From Pseudomonas sp. UBA5782 (lineage in GTDB: Bacteria; Pseudomonadota; Gammaproteobacteria; Pseudomonadales; Pseudomonadaceae), in NCBI GenBank assembly GCA_002418465.1, contig DIEE01000251.1, positions 9,197 through 28,730 of the forward strand: a DNA stretch of 19,534 bases, in the 5' to 3' direction. Numbering within the stretch: the first letter of the stretch is position 1; each line of letters begins with the position of its first letter. Of the stretch, positions 1-6,921 are shown one piece after another. The notes under the pieces are model-generated. The model worked only from the letters and a program-made list of their open reading frames with translations, made no database searches and was not told where the DNA came from. The translations under genes and the position numbers were made by a program.

Positions 1-189
1 TTTATCGATACCGACATGACCCGTGAACTGCCGGAAGCGCAACGCGATGCGCTGCTCGGGCAGATTCCGCTGGGACGCCTGGGGCAGGCCGAGGAGATCG
101 CCAAGGTGGTGGCCTTCCTTGCGTCGGATGGCGCGTCCTATGTCACCGGTGCGACCATTCCGGTCAACGGTGGCATGTACATGAGCTAA
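1..189 (+). CDS. fabG: 3-oxoacyl-ACP reductase FabG, C-terminal fragment
   Basis: The window opens inside a reading frame that ends at TAA 187-189, giving the last 62 residues of a short-chain dehydrogenase. The fragment has the family's C-terminal features: an F-I-D-T-D-M-T stretch (substrate-loop region), a PLGRLGQAEEIAKVVAFLAS helix, and the closing GASYVTGATIPVNGGMYM strand typical of FabG. FabG reduces 3-oxoacyl-ACP with NADPH in the cytoplasmic type II fatty-acid synthase. The following acpP and fabF genes match the classic fab cluster order and support the name. The catalytic Ser-Tyr-Lys and the Rossmann glycine motif lie outside the window, so they could not be checked. Confidence 0.93.
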   Translation, partial: FIDTDMTRELPEAQRDALLGQIPLGRLGQAEEIAKVVAFLASDGASYVTGATIPVNGGMYMS

Positions 190-219
190 TGTGACGGAAT
201 CCTTAAGGAATCTGTCATA
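190..219. repeat. Imperfect 30-bp palindrome just after fabG
   Basis: Starting at the first base after the fabG stop, the sequence reads as an inverted repeat centred at 204/205. Twelve of 15 positions form Watson-Crick pairs and two more are G/T, with TTAA at the centre. As RNA it would form a hairpin, but no T-run follows, so it is not an ordinary intrinsic terminator. As DNA it could be a two-fold symmetric protein site upstream of acpP. The function is unknown. Confidence 0.45.
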
Positions 220-228
220 GGAACGGTC

Positions 229-260
229 TAGAATCCGCTCCCAATTATCGCTGGTAGAAT
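229..260 (+). promoter_or_regulatory. Possible additional -10 elements upstream of acpP
   Basis: Two TAGAAT hexamers occur, at 229-234 and 255-260. The second is preceded by TG one base upstream (252-253), which makes an extended -10. Neither has a convincing -35 at 16-18 bp. They may add upstream acpP promoters to the better-formed one at 303-330, but this rests only on the hexamers. Confidence 0.25.
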
Positions 261-302
261 AGGCGGCGCCGGACGGCTCAGGGAAGGTCGGTGGCGTTCA
301 GC

Positions 303-330
303 TTGAAATGCGGAAAACCCTTTCTATACA
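303..330 (+). promoter_or_regulatory. Sigma70-type promoter for acpP
   Basis: TTGAAA (303-308) and TATACA (325-330) are separated by 16 bp. This predicts a start near 337 and an acpP leader of about 46 nt. It is the best promoter match in the fabG-acpP gap. It would let the very abundant acyl carrier protein be made independently of fabG. Confidence 0.6.
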
Positions 331-364
331 CTTACCCGCAGCCCAGCTGCCGGGACTTGTCCAC

Positions 365-371
365 TAGGAGT
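365..371 (+). promoter_or_regulatory. acpP ribosome-binding site and possible sRNA target
   Basis: TAGGAGT contains a good Shine-Dalgarno core (AGGAG) but sits 12 nt from the acpP ATG, which is long; the spacer is A-rich. The heptamer is the exact reverse complement of ACTCCTA in the sRNA candidate encoded at about 6715-6836, with three further possible pairs at 361-363. Confidence 0.5.
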
Positions 372-382
372 GAAAACAAAAC

Positions 383-619
383 ATGAGCACCATCGAAGAA
401 CGCGTCAAGAAAATCGTCGCTGAGCAACTCGGCGTCAAAGAAGAGGAAGTTACCAATAGTGCTTCCTTCGTCGAAGACCTGGGCGCGGACTCTCTTGACA
501 CCGTCGAGCTGGTGATGGCTCTGGAAGAGGAATTCGAGACCGAGATCCCGGACGAGCAAGCTGAGAAGATCACCACTGTTCAGGAAGCCATCGATTACAT
601 CAACGCGCACGCGCAGTGA
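383..619 (+). CDS. acpP: Acyl carrier protein AcpP
   Basis: This gene encodes a 78-residue, strongly acidic protein, the usual ACP length. The motif [10 protein letters not shown] places the phosphopantetheine attachment serine at residue 37 (Met counted as 1). The protein carries growing acyl chains as thioesters on its 4'-phosphopantetheine arm and interacts with all fatty-acid synthase enzymes, including FabF encoded next. The ATG at 383 gives the canonical [16 protein letters not shown] start. Its own promoter (303-330) and the terminator after the stop (648-686) make it largely a monocistronic unit between fabG and fabF, consistent with the high ACP demand in cells. The Shine-Dalgarno region may be targeted by the sRNA encoded near 6.8 kb. 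Confidence 0.98.
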
Positions 620-647
620 TCTCGTAATCGTCGACTTTCCGACTGGG

Positions 648-686
648 AAAAGCCGCACTGCCTTTCGGGGCGTGCGGCTTTTCTTT
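648..686 (+). terminator. Intrinsic terminator after acpP
   Basis: AAAAGCCGCAC (648-658) pairs perfectly with GTGCGGCTTTT (672-682), enclosing a small inner GCC/GGC stem, and a T-rich TTTTCTTT follows. The 5' A-run gives partial symmetry. It lies between acpP and fabF and should uncouple the high acpP output from the downstream genes, with read-through possible. Confidence 0.88.
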
Positions 687-728
687 AAGCGCCATTTTCA
701 GGGCGCATGATAAGAAGAGGATATAGCA

Positions 729-1973
729 GTGTCGCGCAGACGCGTCGTGGTCACCGGTGTGGGCATGTTGTCGCCGCTGGGGACCGATGTGCCGAGCAGC
801 TGGGAAGGAATTCTCGCCGGCCGCAGTGGCATCGCTCCCATCGAGCACATGGACCTTTCCGCCTACAGCACCCGTTTCGGGGGCTCGGTGAGGAATTTCA
901 ATGTCGAGGAATACCTCTCGGCCAAGGAAGCTCGCAAGATCGATCTATTCATCCAGTACGGACTGGCCGCCAGTTTCCAGGCGGTTCGCGATTCCGGGCT
1001 GGAGGTCACCGATGCCAACCGTGAGCGCATCGGCGTGGCCATGGGCTCCGGTATCGGCGGCCTGACCAACATCGAAAACAACTGCAAGTCGCTGATCGAG
1101 CAGGGGCCGCGGCGGATTTCGCCGTTCTTCGTGCCGGGTTCGATCATCAATATGGTGTCCGGTTTCCTGTCCATCCACCTGGGTATCCAGGGGCCGAACT
1201 ACGCCATCGCCACCGCCTGCACCACCGGCACCCACTGCATCGGCATGGCCGCGCGCAACATCGCCTACGGCGAGGCGGACGTGATGATCGCCGGTGGTTC
1301 CGAGATGGCCGCCAGTGGCCTGGGCATCGGTGGCTTCGCCGCTGCGCGGGCGCTCTCGACGCGCAACGACGATCCGCAGCGTGCCAGCCGTCCGTGGGAC
1401 AAGCAGCGCGACGGCTTCGTGCTGTCCGACGGTGCCGGTGCGCTGGTCCTGGAGGAGCTCGAACACGCCAAGGCGCGTGGCGCGACCATCTATGCCGAGC
1501 TGGTTGGCTTCGGCATGAGCGGCGACGCCTACCACATGACTTCGCCGCCCGATGATGGCGCCGGTGCCGCGCGCTGCATCCGCAACGCGCTGCGCGACGC
1601 TTCGCTGAATCCGGAGCAGGTGCAGTACATCAACGCCCACGGCACCTCCACGCCGGCTGGCGACCTTGCCGAGGCGATGGCGATCAAGAACGTCTTCGGC
1701 GATCACGCCTACGCGTTGTCGGTCAGTTCGACCAAGTCCATGACCGGCCACCTGCTCGGCGCCGCGGGCGCGGTCGAGGCGATCTTCAGCGTGCTGGCGA
1801 TCCGCGACCAGGTGGCGCCGCCGACGATCAACCTGGACGAGCCGGACGAGGGCTGCGACCTCGACTTCGTCGCCAATCAGGCCAAGTCCAGGCCGATCGA
1901 CGTGGTGCTGACCAACTCCTTCGGCTTCGGCGGCACCAACGGCTCGCTGGTATTCAGCCGGTTCGCCGACTGA
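729..1973 (+). CDS. fabF: 3-oxoacyl-ACP synthase II FabF
   Basis: This 414-residue protein is the normal size for beta-ketoacyl-ACP synthase II. The Cys-His-His catalytic triad is visible as Cys164 (ATACTTGTH), His304 (NAHGTST) and His341 (KSMTGHLLG); the C-terminal NSFGFGGTN loop is also present. It condenses malonyl-ACP with acyl-ACP and in the family governs elongation of palmitoleoyl-ACP. The start is GTG 729, chosen because AAGAGG at 715-720 lies 8 nt upstream and the product then starts with the usual SRRRVVVTG strand. The stop overlaps the pabC ATG by one base. No independent promoter was identified, so expression probably comes from acpP read-through or an unseen start in the short gap. 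Confidence 0.97.
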   Translation: MSRRRVVVTGVGMLSPLGTDVPSSWEGILAGRSGIAPIEHMDLSAYSTRFGGSVRNFNVEEYLSAKEARKIDLFIQYGLAASFQAVRDSGLEVTDANRERIGVAMGSGIGGLTNIENNCKSLIEQGPRRISPFFVPGSIINMVSGFLSIHLGIQGPNYAIATACTTGTHCIGMAARNIAYGEADVMIAGGSEMAASGLGIGGFAAARALSTRNDDPQRASRPWDKQRDGFVLSDGAGALVLEELEHAKARGATIYAELVGFGMSGDAYHMTSPPDDGAGAARCIRNALRDASLNPEQVQYINAHGTSTPAGDLAEAMAIKNVFGDHAYALSVSSTKSMTGHLLGAAGAVEAIFSVLAIRDQVAPPTINLDEPDEGCDLDFVANQAKSRPIDVVLTNSFGFGGTNGSLVFSRFAD

Positions 1974-2788
1974 TGCTGCGCTGGGTCGACGGTCGACCCA
2001 GCGAGGCGCTGTCCAGTCTGGATCGCGGTCTCGCCTACGGCGATGGGCTTTTCGAGACCATTGCCGTACGCAACGCCCGCCCACGTCTGCTCGAACATCA
2101 TCTGGCGCGGCTGGCCGACGGTTGCCGTCGCTTGTCCATTCCCCTCGATCAGGCGTTGCTGCGCGCCGAGCTGCTGGCCTTCGCCGACGAACTGGGCGAG
2201 GGTGTCGCCAAGCTGATCGTCACCCGCGGCGACGGTGCCCGTGGTTATGCGCCGCCTGCCGATGCCGCGCCACGCCGGTTGCTGTTCGGCAATCCGTGGC
2301 CGTCCTACGCGCAGGCCAACACCTTCGAGGGCGTCGAGCTTTTTCCCTGTCGCACGCGTCTCGCCGAGCAACCGCTGCTGGCCGGTCTCAAGCACCTGAA
2401 CCGGCTCGAGCAGGTCATCGCCCGTGGCGAGTGGCAGGACCCGCGCATTGCCGAAGGGCTGATGCGTGATCTGTCGGGACGGGTCGTGGAGGGAGTTTTC
2501 AGCAACCTGTTCCTGGTCCGCGACGGGCGACTGATCACCGCCGAGCTGAGCCGCTGCGGGGTTGCCGGTGTCATGCGCGCCTGGCTGCTGGAGCAGGCGC
2601 CGGCGCAGGGGATCGCCGTCGAAATCCGCGATATCGACTATGCCGAGCTGCTCCAGGCCGACGAGGTTTTTCTCTGCAACAGCCTCTATGGCATCTGGCC
2701 GGTGCGCCACCTGGACGGGCATGGCTGGCCCGCCGGAGCGCTCACCCGTAAACTGCAGGGCATTCTCCGCACGCTTCTGGATTTCTGA
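1973..2788 (+). CDS. pabC: 4-amino-4-deoxychorismate lyase PabC
   Basis: This is a 271-residue fold-type IV PLP enzyme. It removes pyruvate from 4-amino-4-deoxychorismate to give p-aminobenzoate for folate. Family marks are the N-terminal DRGLAYGDGLFETI, the PLP lysine Lys140 in AGLKHLNRLEQ, and the later EGVFSNLFLV and CNSLYGIWPV segments. The ATG shares its A with the fabF stop codon (TGATG), a typical coupling junction. The mltG start follows only 3 bases after the stop. Related fold-type IV enzymes (branched-chain or D-amino-acid transaminases) are longer or lack this context. The fab-pabC-mltG-tmk-holB order is conserved in gammaproteobacteria, which makes PabC the firm reading. Confidence 0.95.
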   Translation: MLRWVDGRPSEALSSLDRGLAYGDGLFETIAVRNARPRLLEHHLARLADGCRRLSIPLDQALLRAELLAFADELGEGVAKLIVTRGDGARGYAPPADAAPRRLLFGNPWPSYAQANTFEGVELFPCRTRLAEQPLLAGLKHLNRLEQVIARGEWQDPRIAEGLMRDLSGRVVEGVFSNLFLVRDGRLITAELSRCGVAGVMRAWLLEQAPAQGIAVEIRDIDYAELLQADEVFLCNSLYGIWPVRHLDGHGWPAGALTRKLQGILRTLLDF

Positions 2789-2791
2789 TTC

Positions 2792-3865
2792 GTGATACGC
2801 AAACTGTTGATTCTGTTCGAAGTCGGCGTGCTGCTCGGCGGCCTCGCGCTGGGCTTCTGCGCCTGGCAGCAACGTGAGGCGCTCGAGCAGCCGCTGGCCA
2901 TCGCCGAGGAGCGCCTGCTCGACGTGCCCAGTGGTGCCACGCCGCGCGGGCTGCTCGGCGAGCTGGAGAGCGAATCGGTGTTGCGCGACTCCTTCTGGCT
3001 GCGTCTCTACTGGCGCTTCAACCTCTCCGGGCAGAGCCTGCACAGCGGCGAGTACCGCCTCATGCCGGGCATGCGCGCGGCCGATCTGCTCGGCCTGTGG
3101 CAGCGTGGCGAGGTCGTGCAGTACAGCCTGACGCTGGTGGAGGGCTGGAATTTCCATCAATTGCGCCAGGCATTGGAAAAGCAGACCAAGCTCGAACAGA
3201 CCCTCGCCGGCGTCGACGACCGCGAACTGATGGCGCGCCTGGGCGAGTCCGGCGCGCATCCCGAGGGGCGCTTCTTCCCGGACACCTATCGCTATGTACG
3301 CGGCACCAGGGACATCGACCTGCTCAAGCAGGCCCGCCAGCGCCTGCAGCAGGTGCTCGACGAGGAATGGGCAGGGCGCGCCGAAGGCTTGCCCTACGCC
3401 GACGCCTATCAGGCGCTGATCATGGCCTCGCTGGTGGAGAAGGAGACCGGCGTGCCGTCCGAGCGCGGGCAGATCGCCGGCGTGTTCATCCGCCGGCTGG
3501 GCCTGGGCATGCTGCTGCAGACTGATCCGACGGTGATCTACGGCCTGGGCGAGCGCTACAACGGCAAGCTGACGCGCGCCCACCTGCGCGAGTCCAATCC
3601 CTACAACACCTACATGGTCGCTGGATTGCCGCCGACGCCGATCTCGCTGGTAGGTCGCGAGGCGATCCATGCCGCGCTGCATCCGGAGCCGGGCAGCAGC
3701 CTGTATTTCGTCGCGCGGGGCGACGGCAGTCACCTGTTCTCCGAGGATCTGGAATCGCACAACCGTGCTGTGCGCGAGTATCAGCTCAAGCGCCGCGCCG
3801 ATTATCGTTCCAGCCCGGCCCCGATCCCCGTTGCCCCCCCGACCCAGCAGAAGGAAGCCCCGTGA
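2792..3865 (+). CDS. mltG: Endolytic peptidoglycan transglycosylase MltG
   Basis: This 357-residue YceG/MltG family protein has a short cytoplasmic start and one N-terminal membrane segment (about residues 5-24). A LysM-like region follows, then the catalytic domain. The active-site glutamate is visible as Glu218 in MASLVEKETG, followed by ERGQIAGVFIRRL and LQTDPTVIYGLG, as in the E. coli enzyme. It cleaves nascent glycan strands at the inner membrane and is thought to set strand length. The start is GTG 2792, three bases after the pabC stop, so coupling is likely. A Pro/Ala-rich tail (about residues 342-357) ends the protein. Its last four bases overlap the tmk start (GTGA). Confidence 0.95.
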   Translation: MIRKLLILFEVGVLLGGLALGFCAWQQREALEQPLAIAEERLLDVPSGATPRGLLGELESESVLRDSFWLRLYWRFNLSGQSLHSGEYRLMPGMRAADLLGLWQRGEVVQYSLTLVEGWNFHQLRQALEKQTKLEQTLAGVDDRELMARLGESGAHPEGRFFPDTYRYVRGTRDIDLLKQARQRLQQVLDEEWAGRAEGLPYADAYQALIMASLVEKETGVPSERGQIAGVFIRRLGLGMLLQTDPTVIYGLGERYNGKLTRAHLRESNPYNTYMVAGLPPTPISLVGREAIHAALHPEPGSSLYFVARGDGSHLFSEDLESHNRAVREYQLKRRADYRSSPAPIPVAPPTQQKEAP

Positions 3866-4494
3866 GCGGCCTGTTCGTCACCCTGGAAGGCCCGGAAGGC
3901 GCCGGCAAGAGCACCAACCGCGAGTACCTCGCCGAGCGCCTGCGGGCCAATGGCGTCGAGGTGCTGCTGACCCGCGAGCCGGGCGGCACGCCGCTCGCCG
4001 AGCGCATTCGCGAGCTGCTGCTGGCGCCGAGTGACGAGCGCATGGCCGCGGATACCGAGCTGCTGCTGGTGTTCGCCGCACGCGCGCAGCACCTGGCCGA
4101 GGTCATCCGTCCGGCGCTGGCGCGTGGTTGCGTGGTGCTCTGCGACCGTTTCACCGATGCCACCTACGCCTATCAGGGCGGCGGTCGCGGGTTGTCCACA
4201 GAGCGCATCGCCCAGCTCGAGGAGTTCGTTCAGGGTGAGCTGCGCCCGCAGCTGACGCTGATTTTCGATCTGCCGGTGGAAGTTGGCCTGTCGCGCGCCG
4301 CCGCGCGTGGCCGGCTCGATCGCTTCGAGCAGGAAGGTCGCGGTTTCTTCGAAGCGGTGCGCCAGGCCTATCTCGCCCGCGCCGCTGCTGCGCCGGCGCG
4401 CTACCGCATCGTCGATGCGGCGCAACCTCTGGACGCCGTGCAGCGCGCCCTCGACGCGCTGTTGCCCGAATTGCTGGAGTCCGCCCGTGGCTGA
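3862..4494 (+). CDS. tmk: Thymidylate kinase
   Basis: This 210-residue dTMP kinase phosphorylates dTMP to dTDP with ATP in the cytoplasm. Motifs in order are the P-loop GPEGAGKST (residues 10-18), TREPGG (37-42), the DRF motif (95-97) and the lid-region QGGGRG (105-110). The P-loop is followed by Asn rather than the more common Gln or Thr, which does not affect nucleotide binding residues. The GTG start at 3862 overlaps the mltG stop by four bases. The 3' end overlaps holB by eight bases, so translation of mltG, tmk and holB is probably coupled. Confidence 0.96.
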   Translation: MSGLFVTLEGPEGAGKSTNREYLAERLRANGVEVLLTREPGGTPLAERIRELLLAPSDERMAADTELLLVFAARAQHLAEVIRPALARGCVVLCDRFTDATYAYQGGGRGLSTERIAQLEEFVQGELRPQLTLIFDLPVEVGLSRAAARGRLDRFEQEGRGFFEAVRQAYLARAAAAPARYRIVDAAQPLDAVQRALDALLPELLESARG

Positions 4495-5473
4495 AGCCTT
4501 TCCTTGGCAGGCCGCGCTGTGGCAGCAGATGGCCACGCGCAGCCAGCATGCGCACGCCTACCTGCTGCACGGTCCGGCCGGGATCGGCAAGCGCGCCTTC
4601 GCCGAGCGGCTGATGGCGCGGCTGCTCTGCCTGCAGCCGCAGGGCGCCGATGCGTGTGGCCAGTGCAAGGCCTGCCACCTGCTCGCCGCGGGCACCCATC
4701 CGGATAATTTCGTGCTGGAGCCCGAAGAGGCCGACAAGCCGATCAAGGTCGATCAAGTGCGCGAGCTGGTGTCCTTCGTGGTGCAGACGGCGCAACTCGG
4801 CGGGCGCAAGGTGATCCTCGTCGAGCCCGTCGAAGCGATGAACCTCAACGCCGCCAACGCATTGCTGAAGAGCCTCGAGGAGCCGTCCGGCAATACCGTG
4901 CTGCTGCTCATCAGCCACCAGCCCAGCCGCCTGCTGCCAACCGTCAGGAGTCGCTGCGTGCAGCAGGCCTGCCCGTTGCCGAATGCGGCGCAAAGCCTGG
5001 CCTGGCTGTCCGCCCATCTTCCCGAGGCGACTCCCGCGATGCTCGCTGAGCTGCTGGAGCTGGCCGGTGGCTCGCCGCTGGCCGCCAAGCGCCTGCACGA
5101 GCAGGGCGTGCTGGAGCTGCGCGCGCAGGTCGTCGACGGGGTGAAGAAGCTGCTCAAGCAGCAGCAGGGCGCCAGTCAGCTGGCCGAGGGCTGGAACGCC
5201 GTGCCGCTGCAGTTGCTGTTCGACTGGTTCCACCAGTGGGCGCAGCTGATGCTGCGTTATCAGTTGACCAGGGATGAAGACGGTCTTGGCCTGGCGGACA
5301 TGCGCAAGGTCGTTCAGTATCTGGCGGACAAAACTCCGCAGGGCAAATTGTTGTCGATGCAGGACTGGCTATTGGCGCAGCGGCAGAAGGTTCTCGGCAA
5401 AGCCAACCTGAACCGTGTTCTGCTTCTCGAGGCGCTTCTCGTGCAGTGGGCAAGCTTGCCTGGGCCGGGCTAG
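4487..5473 (+). CDS. holB: DNA polymerase III subunit delta'
   Basis: This 328-residue clamp-loader subunit is homologous to DnaX. It has a P-loop-like GPAGIGK (29-35), four zinc-binding cysteines at 48, 57, 60 and 63 (C-x8-C-x2-C-x2-C), the segment LNAANALLKSLEEP, and the SRC motif at 155-157 that supplies the arginine finger to the neighbouring ATPase. The frame is open further upstream (to 4283), but that part is out of frame with tmk coding and is rejected. GTG 4487 gives the family's short N-terminus and has GGAG at 4476-4479, seven bases away. The TAG stop is shared with a TAGAAT hexamer just before pilZ, which has no -35. Confidence 0.94.
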   Translation: MAEAFPWQAALWQQMATRSQHAHAYLLHGPAGIGKRAFAERLMARLLCLQPQGADACGQCKACHLLAAGTHPDNFVLEPEEADKPIKVDQVRELVSFVVQTAQLGGRKVILVEPVEAMNLNAANALLKSLEEPSGNTVLLLISHQPSRLLPTVRSRCVQQACPLPNAAQSLAWLSAHLPEATPAMLAELLELAGGSPLAAKRLHEQGVLELRAQVVDGVKKLLKQQQGASQLAEGWNAVPLQLLFDWFHQWAQLMLRYQLTRDEDGLGLADMRKVVQYLADKTPQGKLLSMQDWLLAQRQKVLGKANLNRVLLLEALLVQWASLPGPG

Positions 5474-5503
5474 AATCCCTCAACTATCGCATTGGGAAAC
5501 CGC

Positions 5504-5860
5504 ATGAGCCTGCCACCGAATCTGGGTCCGCGTAACGGAATCCTGTCCCTGACCATCAAGGACAAGTCCGTGCTGTATGCCGCTTACATGCCCTTCATCC
5601 GGAACGGTGGCCTGTTCATCCCCACCAACAAAAGCTACAAGCTCGGCGACGAAGTGTTCATGTTGCTCAACCTGATGGACGAGCCGGAGAAGATCCCGGT
5701 GGCCGGCAAGGTCGTCTGGATCACTCCGAAGGGTGCCCAGGGCAACCGCGCCGCCGGTGTCGGCGTGCAGTTCAACGAAGGCGACAACACCGCCCGCAAC
5801 AAGATCGAGACCTACCTCGCCGGCGCGCTCAAGTCCGACCGCCCGACCCACACGATGTAA
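5504..5860 (+). CDS. pilZ: Type IV pilus biogenesis protein PilZ
   Basis: This 118-residue single PilZ domain has the same length as the P. aeruginosa founding member. ATG 5504 is preferred over an in-frame TTG at 5492 because it yields the known MSLPPNLGPRNGILSL start; GGGAAA lies just upstream. The arginine-rich RxxxR motif of c-di-GMP-binding PilZ domains is not present at the N-terminus. This agrees with what is known of the founding PilZ, a non-binding adaptor needed for pilus assembly that works with PilB and FimX-type proteins. It sits between holB and tatD, as in other pseudomonads. Confidence 0.95.
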   Translation: MSLPPNLGPRNGILSLTIKDKSVLYAAYMPFIRNGGLFIPTNKSYKLGDEVFMLLNLMDEPEKIPVAGKVVWITPKGAQGNRAAGVGVQFNEGDNTARNKIETYLAGALKSDRPTHTM

Positions 5861-5923
5861 CGCAAGCCCTGAGCCGGCGCTGCATCGCACCGGCCGCCCA
5901 TCCATTTCCTGCGTAGATTTCCC

Positions 5924-6703
5924 ATGCTCGTCGACTCCCACTGTCACCTGGATCGCCTCGATCTGGCTGCCCACGGCGGCTCCCTCGACGCCGCGCTGGA
6001 TGCGGCGCGTGCGCGCGGCGTCGGACATTTCCTCTGTATCGGCGTGAGCGCCGACAACGCCGCGGCGGTGAAGGCGCTGGCCGAGCAGCATGCCGATGTG
6101 CACTGTTCGGTCGGCGTGCACCCGCTGGACCTGCAGCCGGGTGCCGCGCCGGCGCTCGACTGGCTCCTGGCCGAGCTCGAACATCCGCGCGTCGCCGCCA
6201 TCGGCGAGACCGGCCTGGATTATCACTACGAGCCGGAAGCGGCCGAGTTGCAGCAACAGGCGTTCCGTCTGCATCTGCAGGCGGCGCAGATCACCGGCAA
6301 ACCGGTCATCGTGCATACCCGGGAAGCACGCGCCGATACCCTGGCGCTGCTGCGCGAAGCGGCGCTGCCGCAGGCCGGCGTGCTGCACTGCTTCACCGAA
6401 GATTGGGAAATGGCCAGAGCGGCGCTGGATATCGGCTTCTACATCTCGTTGTCCGGCATCGTCACCTTCCGCAATGCCGACGCCCTGCGCGAGGTCGCGC
6501 GCCAGGTGCCGGCGGACCGCCTGCTGGTGGAGACCGATTCGCCCTATCTGGCGCCGATCCCTCATCGCGGCAAACCGAACCTGCCACAGTACGTACGCGA
6601 GGTGGCGGAATTCCTCGCCGAGCTGCGTGGGGTGAGTTTCGAAACGCTGGCCGAGCAGACCACCGACAATTTCAAGCGGCTGTTCCCCCTCGCGCGGTTC
6701 TGA
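5924..6703 (+). CDS. tatD: TatD-family metal-dependent DNase
   Basis: This 259-residue TIM-barrel hydrolase has the full TatD metal-ligand set: His6 and His8 (DSHCHLD), Glu95 (IGETGLDYH), His131 (VIVHTREA), His155 (VLHCFTED) and Asp205 (VETDSPYLAP). Members are 3'-5' exonucleases linked to DNA repair and DNA-fragment turnover. The gene is downstream of holB-pilZ, where the YcfH branch of TatD is usually found, so it is probably YcfH-like rather than the TatD linked to the Tat operon. A 63-nt gap separates it from pilZ and no strong Shine-Dalgarno precedes the ATG. Its stop is followed directly by the minus-strand sRNA terminator, so the two units converge. Confidence 0.93.
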   Translation: MLVDSHCHLDRLDLAAHGGSLDAALDAARARGVGHFLCIGVSADNAAAVKALAEQHADVHCSVGVHPLDLQPGAAPALDWLLAELEHPRVAAIGETGLDYHYEPEAAELQQQAFRLHLQAAQITGKPVIVHTREARADTLALLREAALPQAGVLHCFTEDWEMARAALDIGFYISLSGIVTFRNADALREVARQVPADRLLVETDSPYLAPIPHRGKPNLPQYVREVAEFLAELRGVSFETLAEQTTDNFKRLFPLARF

Positions 6704-6714
6704 ATCCGCCGGGT

Positions 6715-6750
6715 AAAAAAAACCCGGGTTCTGGGGGATGAATCCGGGTC
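6715..6750 (-). terminator. Intrinsic terminator of the minus-strand sRNA
   Basis: Read on the minus strand, GACCCGG (6750-6744) pairs with CCGGGTT (6727-6721), one pair being G-T. The loop is 16 nt and a T8 run (6722-6715) follows. On the plus strand the same T-run is an A-run inside another CCGGGT/ACCCGG stem (6709-6714 with 6722-6727), with no T tail. Termination is therefore expected mainly for minus-strand transcription. Confidence 0.75.
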
Positions 6751-6836
6751 AAGACCATTTAGGAGTTGCTCCAGGGTGCGCGGTCCACGGCACCCCGGCC
6801 GGTGGCATTCGGGGGAAAATGCGCATCCGGTCACTT
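6715..6836 (-). ncRNA. rgsA: Candidate RgsA (P16)-type small RNA
   Basis: The tatD-aminotransferase gap lacks a credible ORF but has all parts of an sRNA gene on the minus strand. An RpoS-like -10 (TCGATAATCAA, 6845-6835) predicts a start at about 6831-6836. The transcript can fold into a 5' stem (CCGG 6830-6827 with 6802-6799, GCATT 6822-6818 with AATGC 6809-6805) and a central hairpin (GGGTGC 6795-6790 with GCACCC 6779-6774). A looser stretch holds AACTCCTAAATGG, and a 3' intrinsic terminator with eight Ts ends it. The predicted length is about 115-122 nt. From memory, P. aeruginosa rgsA (P16, an RpoS-dependent, Gac-linked sRNA) lies beside the tatD homologue PA2959. The identity is inferred from position and architecture, not from an alignment. 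Confidence 0.65.
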
Positions 6837-6845
6837 GATTATCGA
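6835..6845 (-). promoter_or_regulatory. RpoS-like -10 element for the sRNA
   Basis: The minus-strand sequence TCGATAATCAA matches 8 of 11 positions of the extended sigma-S -10 consensus KCTAYACTTAA, including the C before the hexamer and the AA after it. No good -35 is present at 17 bp (CTGGAC), which is acceptable for sigma-S promoters. Its spacing to the terminator fits a transcript of about 120 nt. Confidence 0.5.
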
Positions 6846-6921
6846 TGCGGCGGCTGGGGCGTCCAGAAAATGTTGTTCATTTTTTAAACAGATTTGGAAT
6901 ACCGCCGCCGTTGCTGAGCAC

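Noticed and set aside
1877..3760. Long minus-strand open frame (627 codons) opposite pabC and mltG
   Set aside because: It lies opposite well-recognised genes in GC-rich DNA; the product is Gln/Ala/Arg-rich low-complexity sequence with no family motif, typical of an antisense shadow frame.
4283..4486. Upstream extension of the holB frame
   Set aside because: It lies within tmk in another frame; delta' proteins begin near the AEAFPWQ segment and a good ribosome-binding site precedes GTG 4487.
5471..5476. TAGAAT at the holB stop as a pilZ promoter
   Set aside because: No -35-like hexamer at 15-19 bp and no extended -10; probably chance overlap with the stop codon.
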